From assembly GCA_020091685.1 (NCBI GenBank), contig CM034601.1:9984419-10048418 (forward strand): a stretch of 64,000 nt of DNA. Reading direction: 5' to 3'. The notes beneath the pieces are model-generated. The model searched no databases. It was not told the origin of the DNA and was given only the letters and a program-made list of their open reading frames with translations. The translations under genes were made by a program, and so were the position numbers. Of the stretch, positions 13,601 to 27,748 are shown one piece after another. Each line of letters starts with the position of its first letter. The stretch's first letter is position 1. Source of the DNA: Lutjanus erythropterus (lineage: Eukaryota > Chordata > Actinopteri > Lutjaniformes > Lutjanidae).

Positions 13601-14910
13601 AGTGGTATGGTGGCACAAAAGGAAAAGCTATGGAATCAACAAAAGTCAGCAGGACGCATTGTCTGGATCCATGATTGTCTGTACAAACTTACTGTATGTG
13701 CCAAACTATTCAGCAGATGTCAAGGATTGACCTGCTGTTGGGGGGCCCACTAGTCTTGCATGGCCAGTATAATACCCACATATATGTTATTCTGGAATCT
13801 CTCAGTTCATTTTTGATTTCTAAGGATGTTATCAACAGGTGCAGACCACAATGCTTCTGTATGCACTTAGAAAGACCTACAATCAATCACAGCAACAAAA
13901 CATGTGACGTAGATCAGAGCGACAAATGCAAGCTGAGGCAGTGTTTGTCAGTTTGATCTGAGTTTTGTGAGCCGCTTGAAACTTCTCAAATCTGTCAGTC
14001 ACTGGTTCAGTCAAACCCACCCCATATTAAATAAGTGGTTTCAATTGGCCTGATAAGAACCAGAACAGTTGGAAAGCTGACTGACCAGGAGTGTGGCCAA
14101 AGAAAATGACTCATGAGCTTGTCTGGTTCCAAGGCTAGGGAATCGCCAAAGTCATCAGGATTCATCCTCCAGGCACTATGGATATCGGTAGTAAAGTTCA
14201 AGGCAATCCACACGCTAGTTTTTTTTAACATGTTTCACTGATAAAAATGTCAACCTTCTGGTGTTACTGAGGGAAAAGCCAAGGGATCAGAGGAAGTCAG
14301 TAGGCGTCGACTTCTAAGGATGATGTATTCAAATAACATGAAACAAATTCATAACATCAAGTCCAATTTAAATACAAACACAAGTACACTGCCCTCATAA
14401 GTGGGAGGAAAACTAACCACACTCACAAATTAATTCAGAGCCAACATGAATACATGCAGAGTGATGCCTTTAATCAACAGAATTCATTTCTTTTGGCCTC
14501 TGTTTAAAAAATAATATATAAGACTGATTAAAACCACCCTGAAGGCAGAATGAATAATCATAACACCATATTCACTCTCTGTTTTTTTCTTTTTGACACA
14601 CACTCTCTCACACATGATTGTGACAGCACGCCCGCTTCAGTTATATCCCTTTACTTTTTATTTACTCATTCATGTTTTTCTACATTTCTCCTCCTAATGG
14701 AGTCTGGAAATAATTTGAGGTTTTGTTTTACTTGGGGTGAAATATTTTTGGAAACCCCTCAGGGTTTGTGTTTCCCTCCACGCAAGGAAGTCATGCCTCA
14801 GTGTGAGTAATACAATCTATTCAACCCATTTTTTGTTCATCCATCACATTATGCATTCCTCTTGGCAGCCATTTATCCGTCCATGTATTCATTCATCCAT
14901 CAGTCATCAG
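10653..14910. other. Non-coding stretch with dispersed repeats
   Basis: A GCTAGC-rich repeat lies at about 12660-12835, with a related copy at about 21900-22060. Fragments of a teleost repeat containing GGCAGTCCATCCAACAGCTG and GTTGAGATATTT lie at about 13530-13600, and a related block with TCATCAGGATTCATCC lies at about 14130-14230. A (TCCA)-type stretch starts near 14840. No exon is recognised. Confidence 0.45.
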
Positions 14911-15325
14911 TCCAGTGTGTAAGATTTAGGGAAATATATTGGCAGAATACAGCAGAAATGGAATGAAATATTCATAGATACGTTTCATTAATGTATAATC
15001 ACCTGAAAACAAGAATTGCTGTTCTATTATTGTGCTAATTTTTGTAGTTACCTCAGGATGAACCATTATATATCATATATTATATCAACAGAGGGAGTGG
15101 ATTCTCTTTCATAGAGGCTGCTATGATGCACTGCCACGTTTCTACAGGAGCCAAGAAACAACAAACTATACACTGGCTCTACATAGGGACTGTCACATTT
15201 TGCAAAAGTTTTGCCCACTATGGGTTCTTCTTCTTGGAAGGGAAGGGTGAAGCAGTGGTATTCAGTTGTTTGCAATATACAAACTTGCTCCTAGATGTCA
15301 CTAAATCCTACGCACTGGTCCTTAA
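14911..15325 (+). repeat. MITE-like repeat, copy 1
   Basis: Begins TCCAGTGTGTAAGATTTAGG and ends CACTAAATCC...CGCACTGGTCCTTAA, so its termini are related as inverted repeats (CCAGTGTG / CGCACTGG). A second copy with the same ends and shared internal blocks (CACTGCCACGTTTCT, ACACTGGCTCT, TAGATGTCACTAAAT) lies at about 63027-63404, and a terminal fragment at about 48345-48375. Confidence 0.75.
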
Positions 15326-15505
15326 AGTCATTTATTCATCTATCAAGCTTTTTATTCATTCACCCATCCATCCATATGCTAGGGCTGCCCCCTATTTGCC
15401 GACCAAGCCAATAGTCAAGGAAAAGTTGACCAAGTTTTCATTGGTTGTTTAGTTGCAGTTTGTGTGTGTTTTGTGTTGTTTCTCCCTCTTCTTGTTCCCT
15501 TACAG

Positions 15506-16415
15506 CAGGGGTGCCCACACTTTTTCGGCTTGTGAGCTACTTTTAAAATGGCCAAGTCAAAATGATCTACCTACATTAAAAATGAGGAGGCAGACTCACA
15601 GCCCAGTCCACCCACCCCGAAAATGATCAAGACAGCAGCAGCACCCCCAGATTGTGAACCCCGGGACCGGGACATCAGCTGTGCACCTGCAACTCAAGCT
15701 AACGTCCCAGGTCAAAATGCTAGTATTTCAGAGGCACCGCATCAAACAACTAGCTTCACATTTCCGGGAAGGTCATTTGGTAAAGAAACGTTTTGTCGGT
15801 CATTCAGTGCGAGCTGGTTTAGCAAATGGAGATGGCTCCATTATATTGAGGACGGCGATCGCGTTGTTTGTTTCATGTTCATGGAGATGTTTTGGACAGT
15901 CTGGACATTGGCAGCCTAATGAGGAGCTTCATCAGCGCCAACCCGGAGAGGAAAGCCACATTTGGAGTTGTGTGACGCCGGTCAGACACTTTTCTTTTCT
16001 AATGCTGCCGCTGCGCAGCACACGGCACCTTTACACAGAGTTCAGCACCACAGTGACATGGACAGCAGCCGTGACAAATTGTTTATGGTTGACAAGGTGA
16101 TTGGCACCATGGACAGTTATACAGACAGATTTTTGCAGTCTTAATTACTGTGCGGGTATTTTTTAATCATTATTATCAATGCAGGGAGTTGCGAGTGCAG
16201 CGCAGGGCTTTTTTTTTCTCAGCCCCCCCTGCTGAGAATATGTTCCCGCGGCTATGTCTCACACTGGCTGCCCTGTACGTCAGTCAAGTGGCAAATGCCA
16301 TACTGGGGATGGATGATAGGCTAACATCTAATTTTCTTGTTGAATGGCATGCGATCTACCCACACTACCTTTGCGATCGACCAGTCGATCGCGATCGACG
16401 TATTGGGCACCCCTG
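15506..16415 (+). mobile_element. hAT-superfamily element, internally deleted, with 8-bp TSD
   Basis: The ends are CAGGGGTGCCCA and TGGGCACCCCTG (inverted repeats). They are flanked by a perfect 8-bp direct repeat CCTTACAG at 15498-15505 and 16416-16423, which is diagnostic of hAT transposition. The frame starting at 15623 carries RSFSASWFSKWRWLHY, resembling the TTF-type zinc-finger region at the N terminus of many hAT transposases. It stops soon after, and no RNase H-like core follows. The copy is therefore a deleted, non-autonomous derivative. It sits inside an older repeat whose left part (from about 15379) and right part (from 16424) flank it. Confidence 0.88.
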
Positions 16416-17319
16416 CCTTACAGACTGAATGCTAATTGCATGACTACGTAGGGCTGCAGCTGCCTCTGCAGCTGGTGTTGTAAGGACAGTCTTGCAATAC
16501 GAGACAAACGGAGGTTGCAACACCTACCAATCGTCTGGGTATTTCAGAATGCAAGGTAGTTGCTTGAATGGTGGCGAGAGCAGCCACAACCAAAAAAAAC
16601 AACACTCTCCCCCAATTCTCCTCAGTAGTAATTACACAGTGTCACTGCCCCAAGATGAAGGGCTGCCCTAAAGACTTTGGATTGGTTCAGTAATAGAAGC
16701 ATTTTTTTATGGGCCCTCTAATTGTTTCTACTCAGTTTTAGCAACAAAAGCTGAGGGACTGTTCTCGGTCTCTATAGAGCAGACTGTCCGCCACAGTTAT
16801 TGTGTTAATTTGTAAGGGGGTTAAATTGGGTTCAGCTCTATATGTTGGAAAAGGAAGTGCAGGGATTGACCTTGAGACATTCACAGCCCACAGCATCTTC
16901 CAACAGCCAGAAAAACAAGTCAGACCAGCTGGACCAAACACCTTTGCAAGCAATTCAAGCACCCCAGCTGGAGAGGGAAGAGATCAGGAATAACACCTAA
17001 GCTAACAGTGCTTGGACCTAACAGAGCAAGCAAGAAAGATGCATTGTTGGCAAACTTTGATTATGCACCAGCCTATGTCTGCAAGTATTTGCTTTTGTCA
17101 AGGAAGTTATTATTGAACAATAAGACTTGTATTAACAAAATGCATTCAGACGCATCCAGAATCATCACTTTGCAGTCAGCATTTCTGTTATCAGGAGGCT
17201 CACTTTGTGCTTGTAAGATTTCTATTTTAAAGGCTCATTATTTCAGTTTTGAATTTCTCTCTAATGTGGTTAAGTAACGTGATGAAGAAAATCTTGGGTC
17301 TAAAGCAGCCAATACCATG

Positions 17320-17560
17320 CATTCATGTATCCATCCATCCATCCATTCTGCTAGTCAGTCATTATCCATCTATTCAGCCTCATCCCTTCCAGCCAGCTAG
17401 CCTTTTATGGGTCCATCCATCCATTCAATCATTCATCATCTATTCAACCATTCATCTTTACATAAATCCATATATTCATCCATCAATTCATCTGTCAGTC
17501 AATCCATCCACTAAGCACTTCATCCATCCAGCCTTTTATCCATCCTTCTAGACATGTTTT
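17320..17560. repeat. Degenerate (TCCA)n array
   Basis: Repeated CATCCATC/ATTCATCC tetranucleotide motifs over about 240 bp. A second such array lies at 18310-18530, with shorter ones near 14840-14900 and 15340-15375. Confidence 0.85.
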
Positions 17561-18309
17561 TATCCATTCATCTGTTTTTTTTTTTTTACTATTGACATTG
17601 CTGGCATATACTTTACGCAGTATGATCTCGTTGTCACACTGCAAGTTTATTTATCAGTATTACAGACTCTGGTCCTCATTTAGCTCCCTTGCATCCAGCA
17701 GTATAACATGTCAGTGCCCTGCTCCAATTCAAGATTATCAAACTGGGCCCTCCCCTTCACAGTCAGATGTAATATAACGTAATGTCAGTAGTGAATGAAA
17801 AAAGTGAAACCCTGCAGCTTTAAAACAACCAGCAACAGTGGAAAGAACTGCACAGCTGATACAGTAGGAAAGTAGGAAAACAGACTGGCATGATATGGAA
17901 GAGCAGCCAGCAAGGCCAAGACTGTGACTGACTCGCCTACTTGACTAAATCTGGTATTTGAGCACCATAACAAATGAAAACATAATCAGTGACAGCGCAC
18001 CGTCACATATATAAAAACTAACTGATTTCAGCACACCTCCACACAGATGAAAATACAGTACACAGCTGGGTAAAAATAAATGATTGGCTTGGTTCACACA
18101 ATGATTGGACCGGCAGCGTTCTTTTGAAATCTTTTAGTGGCAAATCTCATAAAGATCATGACCCGCCCTCACGGAGTTAACTATTGGAGGCTTGTGTGTG
18201 CAGGCCCCGATGCAGCTGCATTAATGGTAGCTCCGCTGCTGCTTGTATCAGGACTGTATGTTACTGTGTTTTTTGTGTGTAACAAGCTTCTTTAACAATT
18301 TACATTTAT

Positions 18310-18530
18310 CTCTCCATCCATTCATCATCCAGTCAGACTCCCATCCATCGATTTACACATCACTCCATCTATCTTTCCATCCGTTTATCCTCACCAGTCT
18401 GTCCCTCCCTCCTTCCCTCCATCACCCATTCCTCCTTCAAATGTCAGCTGATCCATACAGTCCTTTTCTTCCTTATATCCAACATATATCAACTCCGTCT
18501 GTTTTTCATTAATTCATCCATTCATTATAA
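18310..18530. repeat. Degenerate (TCCA)n array
   Basis: Repeats of CCATCCATTCATC type mixed with CCTCCTTCC. Same composition as the array at 17.3-17.6 kb. Confidence 0.8.
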
Positions 18531-20621
18531 GACAACTAACCCCGATTAGAGGGCCAGATAGAGACAGAGAATCAGTATAAAAAAAAAATGGTCTCAGACG
18601 TTGCATCAAATCACATCATCACGCCAAATTACCCACGAGTCTCTGCTCATTTGTCTCCCGTTGTGTCCAATCTGTCCGTCTGGCTCCAACGCTCCGCTGG
18701 GCAGTGCTGTTAGGCCTGACCAGCTTCTGGATTCTCCTCTGATAATTGGGCCAAAAAAAAAGGAAATAGATCTGCAGGGGACAGGAAGGAAGTGACACAC
18801 CGAAAACTGTCTGCTGCTAAATCCCTGTTTGAATCTGTGGCAGTTTACAAACATGGACGAGTAATGCTAAGTATAGCTGGGAGCAGGAAAGGCAAAGTGT
18901 GAAGAAATGGGCTGGATAAACTGCATCTAAACACTCTAACTAGGTCACATGGTTGAGTGTCCTGAGTTTCTGTTTTACAACATTGACGAAACCAACTTTT
19001 TCTGAGCCCTCAGCAGAATTTGTCACCCTCCCCCTCCTGTCATATTAACCCCCCGCGGTGTCCCAACACGTAAACTGCACCACTCCTGGAACTCTCACCT
19101 CAGTAAAAACTTTGCATGGAAAAGGTATTAAAGCTAGGCAATGACTGGGCAATGATGGTTTCACATCTTAAAAGTAAATTAATTCGATGTTTGGCCACTC
19201 AGGAGAAACACATTAAGAAATAAACAGTCAATGTAAAAAGCTGTTGTGGTAAAGATTAGCATTAGCTTTAATTTGGAGTCATATTTGTGGCACCTGATCA
19301 ATTTAAGTAAAAAAAAATCAATCTCTTTTAGCTCCATTTTCAGTCTCCACCACCTCATGAGGGAAATGTCTATCTCTTATGTACATTGGCTGAACCAAAA
19401 CAGTAAAATTGTGGCTTCAGGAACCAAAACTGATCTAAAAGATGTTTTTTAAAAAAGCTGGTTCTTCATCTTGGGAAATATGTTCATTTGTTATCTTGCC
19501 GAGAGTTAGATGTTAGCATTGATGCCACTCTCATGTCTGTACAATATAAATAATTTCAAAAAAGGAGCTGTTATTTAGAAGTTGAGGGGCACTGGTCCCC
19601 TCCAACCTAACCGAGATCTGAAGCTGCTGCATCACACATTGCACATCAAACTATTTTTTTGTAAACTCAATTTTTCTTTTCTTTTCTTTACTTTACCCAA
19701 AGAGTGAAGGACAGTAAAAGAAGAAATCTTCAGGCTGTCTTGCAGACAGGATGAAAATGGAAAACTGCAGGACCCGGCCAGTCAATGCTTGTACGTCTGT
19801 GGCGAACATTTCATCACAGGCATTATTCAAGGATTCACATTCAAAGGCTTTCTTTTCAGAAGCAGAGCATTGTATTCTGTTTTAGAACATATAAAACTAT
19901 ACCAAAAACTATGGTCAATATATAAGAAAAAAGAAATGATAAAAATAAACCGACTGATGATGAATACATGATGAATGATTAATACAAAATTTAAAGTGTG
20001 ATATAGCCTTTCATAATATTTCGGGGTTCATGTTGTTCCCCAATTTCACTGTCACTACAATATAGACCTAAAAACAGTGGTGCTAAAATTTTTGACGGTT
20101 GTTTTGAATTTAAGACAAGGTCTATGCCATCTTAACTTTTCCTACGACGGTTCTGTAATAGAACCGAAAGGATCAAATACAGTCAGGCAACATGTTTCCA
20201 TAATACCAAAAATCCTAAATGTCATCCTAAACTGAGGTAAGATAGGATTTCAGACTTAAGAAGTGTCTGTAATGGGGTCCCAGGGCTGAATTTTTTTCCC
20301 AGTGGAACCAATGTCCCCTCAAAGTTGTTATGAGATCTGCACCCTTGACTGAAGCTGTCAGATAAAAAAATATTCGCATTCAAACTGGTTCCAGTATCCT
20401 CGCTTGTACCCGAACCCCCAGTCTCTTGCTTTAATGTTCGAATTGGTCATTTCCCTCCTGTCAGTAAAGTGGATTTCCTGTTCGGACAGATACCAGAATC
20501 TGATTTTATCTAATAGACTGCAGCATCTCAGTGGAAATACATTGCGAGGAAAATCAAGTTTGTACAAGCACACAAACATTACAGATGATTCCTGGAACAA
20601 AATACATCACAATAACCCAAC

Positions 20622-20631
20622 TACACACACA

Positions 20632-20662
<31 letters not shown>
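20622..20662. repeat. (CA)n microsatellite
   Basis: CA dinucleotides interrupted once by a G near 20632. They generate the spurious Thr-His reading frames seen here. Confidence 0.95.
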
Positions 20663-20666
<4 letters not shown>

Positions 20667-23600
20667 CTCTATCTCGGTCCGTGGCCTCAGGTTGTGCGTT
20701 TAGATCATCTGGATTAATGAAGCGAATGCAGCTGGACTCCAACTCCGCTCCTTTTTGTTTTCTCTCCATCTTCTTTCCTTTCTTCTCCTCTGCCCTTTTA
20801 TCTTATATGTTTCAGCTGTCTTCTCTGTTCCTTTCTTTCTTCCTCTCTTCCTCCGTTGGTCTTTTTTATTTAATCCGTTCTTCTTCTCTTCCCTGAGGTC
20901 ACATGTGTTCTACAGTTATTCCAGCCATCACTTTCTGTTTTATGAACCTCCACATCTTCATCTTCCTCGTCCTCCTCGCTGCCTGCGGCCATGCAGCTGT
21001 GAATTAAGAAGCGCAGCGACCTCTGACCTCCAGTCGTCGATCATTAAAAGGCAAATAACCACCAAAACATAGAAAATAACCATGTTTTCAGGAAACTGTA
21101 TCAGTTTAGACAAATGCATAACAAGTGATTTGCATTCAGTGGATATTTGGTTAAAAAAAAATGTCCAAATTAAATGCCAGTTACATTCTTCAAATTCAGG
21201 AAAGAGAACAGTCTGAACCATGTTGACCTTGTTAACATGGCAGATTCAGTCTAAAAATTTTAAATTCAAAGGAATCAGTGTCTGAAAGATGACATAGATA
21301 TTAACTTCAAACTCAAGTCCTCCCACTCAAAATCAGCTAAATTAAACTTGGCTGTCTAACTCCAATCTGTGTATTTCTAATTTCATGTAATTGTGAGCTA
21401 ATGTTGTAGTGCCAAAACAAACCAAACATTCACACGATTAATTAACCTGGAGTCAAACATGATTAGTATCATTATTGATTAATTATGAGTAATCAGTTCA
21501 GTCTCTTAAGTGCCCGAAAAATGCCCCTTTGTGATTTACAAGAGCTCAAATTCTGGAAATTATATATTTTAGGAGCTGGAATCAGACCACTGTTGGCTAA
21601 TTTTGGAGCTATTTCAAAGTTTCAGTGAAATGGTATCATTTTAGAAAATTCTGTTGTTTAAAGCTAATTTTTTTTGGCCATCTGGGGACACAAAAAACAA
21701 CTGTGACAAACAAACATGTTAGCAAACAATTGACCTCCCCTATGTACCGCCCCTCTTTGCTTTGTTCTCCGAGAACTTGAAAGAACCTTCAAGAACTTTA
21801 AATCATCTTAAAAATGTGGTCGTCTCTTCAAAGTAGACAAGCTTAGCACATAGCTAAGTACAGAAAACCGAAAAGGTTAAAGATGTTGGTAATCTGTAAA
21901 TGACACAGCTCAAGTTAGCTAATGTTAGCTAACTGACTAGCTAGTTGATCTACATCAATAGTTAGCTAGCTAATTACATCTGATAGCCTATGTTAGCAGA
22001 GCACCAGCAAGCTAATCTATATCCATTGTTAGCTAGCTTGTTAGCTGGCTGGGGGTTGCTGTTCACAAATTTTAGCATTGCTGGCAGCAAAGATGGCTAA
22101 GTAGATAGTAAGTAATAAGTAATAATACTTTTACTTAACTAACATATTCAATGCTTAACTTGAAAGAGTTGTTTTTTTTTTTTACAATGTGTATCAGAGC
22201 TGTGGACTTGAGTCATATGACTTGGACTTCATTCACAAATATGGGGACACCAGTGACTTGTGACTTGACTTGGATTTCAGTCTGTTGACTTGAAAATACT
22301 TGATACCTTCCCCCAAGCCCAAAAGTCTATCTTTTAAGAAGTGTGAATCCACAAATTAATTAATTTCCCATCATTTTCTGAATCAACTAACGATAACATC
22401 AGTCACTCTCAGCACGTTGACACTTAATTCCCCAAATTCACTTTGTTTGAAACAATCTGACAGCATCCAATCAAATTGCAGGAGAGAAGCATGGATACGA
22501 TAAGGTTAGCAAATAAAAAATATATCGCAAATTGTGCAAATTGTTGAAAATTAGAGACAGAGATACAAGAACATTTGAAGTTACACAAAGATTGGTACAT
22601 CAAGGCTAACTATCTATCTATCTATCTGTTAACAAGTTGCTAAAATAACTTTGCCTCTCCCTCTGTATCTGTCTCTCTTTTGCTGGAGTCAGATAAGCAG
22701 TGTATCTCTCTCTCTCTTCCTGGCAGTCAGTTTGAATTTACTGATTAGCCTTCAGCCAACCTGTGGACGACAGGATCCACCGGCTCACGTCTGTCTGGAT
22801 TAGGGTCGCCTGTTAATTCACCCTGTTGCTTTTGGCAAATATACCAACTCGGAGGAAAGAAGGAGAGAAAAATGAGACAGAAAACTGCATCTGCACGAAA
22901 AATGACTTTCGGGGGGGAAGCAGTGAAGAAAAACACTTTCTTGAAATTTTACATTGAGAGTCTGGAGATAAACAAATCAACGTTTCCTTCTATCTTCTCC
23001 TGAGCTTTAGTGATCATCACCTCATCAGTCATGTTTGACAGTGAGGTTAATGTGTGAGACGTGCAGTTAAATCTGGCTTGATGATAGTTTAGTCAGCAGT
23101 AAACTGAGTGTTTGCAGAGATAAATGTCTATTTCAATCAGATTCAGAACTAACTGTCAGTGTGTTGACACATACCAGTAACTTCACTTCTGTTCTCGGCA
23201 GTTTTCAGTTCAGACAAACCAGAATAAAGGCTTTTACACACCAAAAGTTACACGCAAAAGCAGCACGCAAGTGTTAATATTTTGAAGAAGAAATCTATTT
23301 ACACCAAGAATGACACAATTTTATGAATAAATTATTAAACTTATTTTAAAAAAAAGGCAAAATGGCAACATAGTTGACTTCCCCTGTGTGTCTTTGTTGA
23401 ATTTACTTCCTGTCTTTGTCTGTTTCCCTGCATTTTTTGATGTCTGAGTGTTTTCACCTGCGCCTGATCACTTCCCCCGTGTATTTAGTGCTGTACGTTA
23501 CAAAGTCTCCTTGTGTTTTCTTGTGTCTTTTTATATTTTTGTTAACCTTCGCTTCCTCACATTTGGGATTATTGTTTGGTTTGACCTTGCTCTGGTTGAG

Positions 23601-26600
23601 GAATCTCCCTGTCTGAATGCCTTTTTTGATGTCATTAAATATCTTTGTACTGCATCAGTCTGCCTCCATTCTCCAAATCCTCCATCATCATCCAAATCTA
23701 CATTTCTTGAACTCTGACGATGACGACCTGGTTCTCCTTTTACTTCAGAAAAATACACCGCATACCTGGGCACACCTGATATTGAGAAAGACAGAAGAAC
23801 TTGGTGAGCTTCACTGCTTGGTTCAGGAGTTAAAACTGCACCACAGTTGCCTCTGGATGTATTTCGGCACTGCTGCAACAGCAGGTACGGAGCTTGAAGG
23901 AGCGGAGGAGTCATTTCAGAGAGCCACTCTGAGCAGCAGTTAGCCGGAAACGAGATGTAATATATGATTTGTAAACGATTCCAGCTGTGTGCAGTGTGCA
24001 TGCGGCCCATTCATACTCCACAGGTGGGGCGGTGTCTGGCTGGAAGTTTAAAGAAAGATGTTTTCTGTAGTTTGTTGAAGCTCGATGCACACATCATCAT
24101 CACACTGAAGCTCGCTGGTTATTTCTCTTAAGACCTCTTTGAAATTGTTGAACTTGTTTTGCAAAACAACGTCAGACACAATTTATTACTTCTTGCAGAA
24201 CATTTTCTAATTTTTAAAACATGACTGGTGGAGGACTTTAAATGTTGCCTATTGAAAGTATTGAAATGGAATGATTAAAAAATAATGCATTCATTTCATG
24301 TTACGTTGGGTGGCCACGCAAAATGTCTCTGGGGGGGGGGGCGCATTTGCCCACAGGCCACCCTTTGAGACACAATGGTCTACAGCCTGGTAGGGTCTTT
24401 CTATCCATTATTTTCTTTTTTCCTTTCCTTTTCTTCCTCTCCTTTCTTTTCCTTTTCCTCTCTTGTTCTCCATTACTTTACATTGTCTTTACCCCTCCTT
24501 CCTTTCCTGCAAATCCATTTAATTCCCTTTCCTTTATCTTTTTTATTTTAATTTCATTCCCCTTATCCTGTCTTTCCTTTCTTTCCCCTCCATTGCTGTC
24601 TATTCTTTCCTTTCCCACTGTTTTACATTTTACATAAAGCCATGTATGTCCCTCTTCCCTCTGATAGTTTATATGTGAGTGACTGTGCTTAGTTTATGTG
24701 TTTATGTGTATTATGAGTATATACACTAAATCTGTGTGTGTGTGTGTGTTTGGCAGGTAGTGGGCCAGTTATCAGGTCTGTCCAGCTGCTTCATGCTCAC
24801 TAAGCTCTTTACCAGCCAACGCAGCACATACACACACTCAAACACACACACAGACACACACATTCATCCAGTCAGATAACAGCAGCCTCTACACCTCCAC
24901 CTTTTTCTTTCCATCCTTGCTTTTCCTGTTCTCTACACCCTTCTTCCTGACAGTCACAGGTTGGGAATAACTTGCAGGTACACATGTTCATTTTGGCTGA
25001 TGGGAATCAGAACGGGTGGGGTCAAAATATTAAAAGATATACAGATGTACTGACAGTGTCTGTAATAAACTCCAGTTATGTTATTTCCCTTCAGTCTCTC
25101 TCCTTCTCCCTCTCATCTCTGTAAATAAAGCAGATTTATAAACATGTTTTATCAGTATAAGAAAACTACAATAATGGAAAAAATAAATAAATAAAATAAA
25201 CTAAAATAAAAAGAGACTTTTATGTTCAGTTCAGACCACACAATATTTGTGTCTGTTGGTCACTGTGTCACATTAGGAGATTATAGAGTCATAATTTCTT
25301 ACTGCGACTTGGCCCAGAGGCATGACAGGCTTCACGTTGGTCCCCGACCAATCACAGCCTTCCATCTTTCACAACCTGTCTGATGCAGTGAAAGGACGTC
25401 ACACATCCAACAATTCTCTTAAGTATTGTGATTCCTTTTTTTTTTTTTTACAGATTCCTGAATCGATTTTTTACATGTAAATAACCAGCGTTTAGTCTGT
25501 TAGCTTGATGCTAACACATAATGGGAATTCCCATTAACGCGCCAACAGAAATTAGTACTGTGATCTTGGTAATGTCATCTTAACAAATGGAGCCATTTTA
25601 CTTCACATGCTCAACTTAAAACTAGATGCGTGCTCATACATTCATCCATATACTCCCTCTGATCTGTGGAAACAAACTAATACCTGCTGACTTCACACAG
25701 TAGCCTAGTATTTGCTGGTGAAGTGGACTGAACAGGGTATTCAGCCATTAGAGGAAGATTAGAGCAAAACGTGCTCCATTCAAAGGGAGCTCTAAACCGT
25801 GTAGGGAAGAACTGAACAACGGTTCATCACTTTACTGGAAGCTTTCAAGCACAATTACCCATAAGTAATCAAGTAGTCAAAATCAAACAATGGAGTTCAC
25901 AGATGGGGCTTTTCCACTGGCATTTTTGGCCATGCTGAGTCAAACTGTGCCGTGCTGATTTGCATTTCCATCACCACTTTCATCATGCCCAACTGCCCCA
26001 AGCAGCGCACGACCTATGGGTCATATTGCAAATATGACATTTCTGCGTTTGAATGTCTTACATAGAGCATTGTTAAGATAATCAGTTTTACTGAATACAT
26101 ATAATATATAAAGAATTTACTTTATGTAAAGGTTTATCTCAAATTTCCCCTTAATTAAATAAGTAATTATTGAATAAACACCATAAGGATTATGTAAAAG
26201 TTTATTTGTAGTAATAAAATGGACACATGAAGTTTATGCAGAAATTTGCATTGATTTAATAAAAATGTTATATATTTGCATTAACTATACATGATACAAA
26301 AACACTGCATTTAATGTGACCTTTTACATTGACCTTTTGTAATGAAATTACATGAAATTATGTAATTCATTTGACTTAGTAAGGACTGAACTCCTTGAGT
26401 CAAAATAAAGCATCTGCGCCCATCGCCATAGTTAAATCTCACTGGCTCCGCCCACTGATATTCAACCCAACCAATGAGATTGTTCCAGGCCACAAACTGA
26501 ATGTGGGAATCTTTCTGTCATCCTTTCTTCAGACCTGCAGCCTGCTTTCTTTATCTCTCATCCACCGTCCATCCGCCCATTTAACCAAACTGGAACAAAT

Positions 26601-27418
26601 CCCGTCCAACAAACGCACACAAACACACACATACACGACACACACACTGCAGCCTGTAGGAGCTGTGACTCCAGATGACTTGGGCAGATTTAGGGAATAA
26701 GAAACAGGTGGTGTGTGTGTATATATATGAGTGTGTTGAAGCCTCGGAGCAGATCCGGCTGAATCTGGAGCAGAAAAACGCTGATCAGTGAATTATGTGC
26801 ATGTGCCAGTTACATGAACAATATGGCGAGGTTGAGACTGACCGATGTGACACAGTTCTTTTGAAAACGTGCATCTTTGAGAGTTCATGGCACAGAATAG
26901 AATCCTGTATCCGTAACTAGAGGCTGTACATTTCTATTAATCAGCCTAGATTTTAATTTTAAGCCTGCTCCTCTCCAGGCGTAAGATTTACACCCAGTCT
27001 TAGCAAGAACAAGGCTAGAGTCATGGTGCAACTTGTGTAACCATTAGGTCGGACTTAGAATGTGAAATTAACGTGTCAGTGCAACAGGGACCTTTCTCCA
27101 GCCAGTCTAGTTTTTTTCTAACAACAAATCTGTTGTCAAGGAGACTCAACAAAAAGTGCATCTTAGTTTTTGACTATAAACTCTAGTTGTTTGTGGAAGC
27201 GGTCACCGTGAACTCAAGACACAGTGAGGAAGAGTTCAAACTAGACGACCTATCGTGACGACACAACCGCAAACGTTTAGTTGATGCTTTTTGTCGTGAC
27301 TGAAGTCCTGAAGTTTGCACAACGCTTCAGGATTCATCCAGAGTGTTGAGGAGGCAAACCGACATCACCAACCTCAGGCTCGCTCGTCTGGAAAAAAGGT
27401 TATTTTTCTTTATTTTAT

Positions 27419-27452
27419 GTGTGTGTGTGTGTGTGTGTGTCTGTGTGTGTGT

Positions 27453-27493
<41 letters not shown>
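27419..27493. repeat. (GT)n microsatellite
   Basis: About 75 bp of GT with two C interruptions. First of four dinucleotide arrays packed in 370 bp. Confidence 0.97.
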
Positions 27494-27494
<1 letters not shown>

Positions 27495-27571
27495 TCTTCC
27501 ACAGGGAAATCTTTCAACTTTCCAACACGCTGGATTCCCCTGCCTCACACACACTCACACTCTATTCTCCA

Positions 27572-27593
27572 GTGTGTGTGTGTGTGTGTGTGT
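27572..27593. repeat. (GT)n microsatellite
   Basis: About 22 bp of GT. Second array of the cluster. Confidence 0.95.
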
Positions 27594-27658
27594 TGTGGTG
27601 TGTTTTTGTTCCCAGAGCACATTTGCTTTCCGCATCATTCAACACCCCTCCAACCATC

Positions 27659-27660
<2 letters not shown>

Positions 27661-27689
<29 letters not shown>
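27661..27689. repeat. (CA)n microsatellite
   Basis: About 29 bp of AC repeat. Third array, in the opposite strand sense to the two GT arrays upstream. Confidence 0.95.
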
Positions 27690-27691
<2 letters not shown>

Positions 27692-27747
27692 AATGTGGGA
27701 ACAACCTGGTAACTCCCTTTTTTTCTTTGAAATGTTTCAATTTCAGT

Positions 27748-27748
<1 letters not shown>

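Noticed and set aside
20755-21072. A hydrophobic Ser/Leu/Phe frame resembling a membrane protein
   Set aside because: Arises from a pyrimidine-rich tract; the same applies to 24323-24637 and 29646-29939.
23531-24010. A 159-aa minus-strand open frame
   Set aside because: No recognisable domain, overlaps a dispersed-repeat-like sequence, and lacks promoter or splice support.
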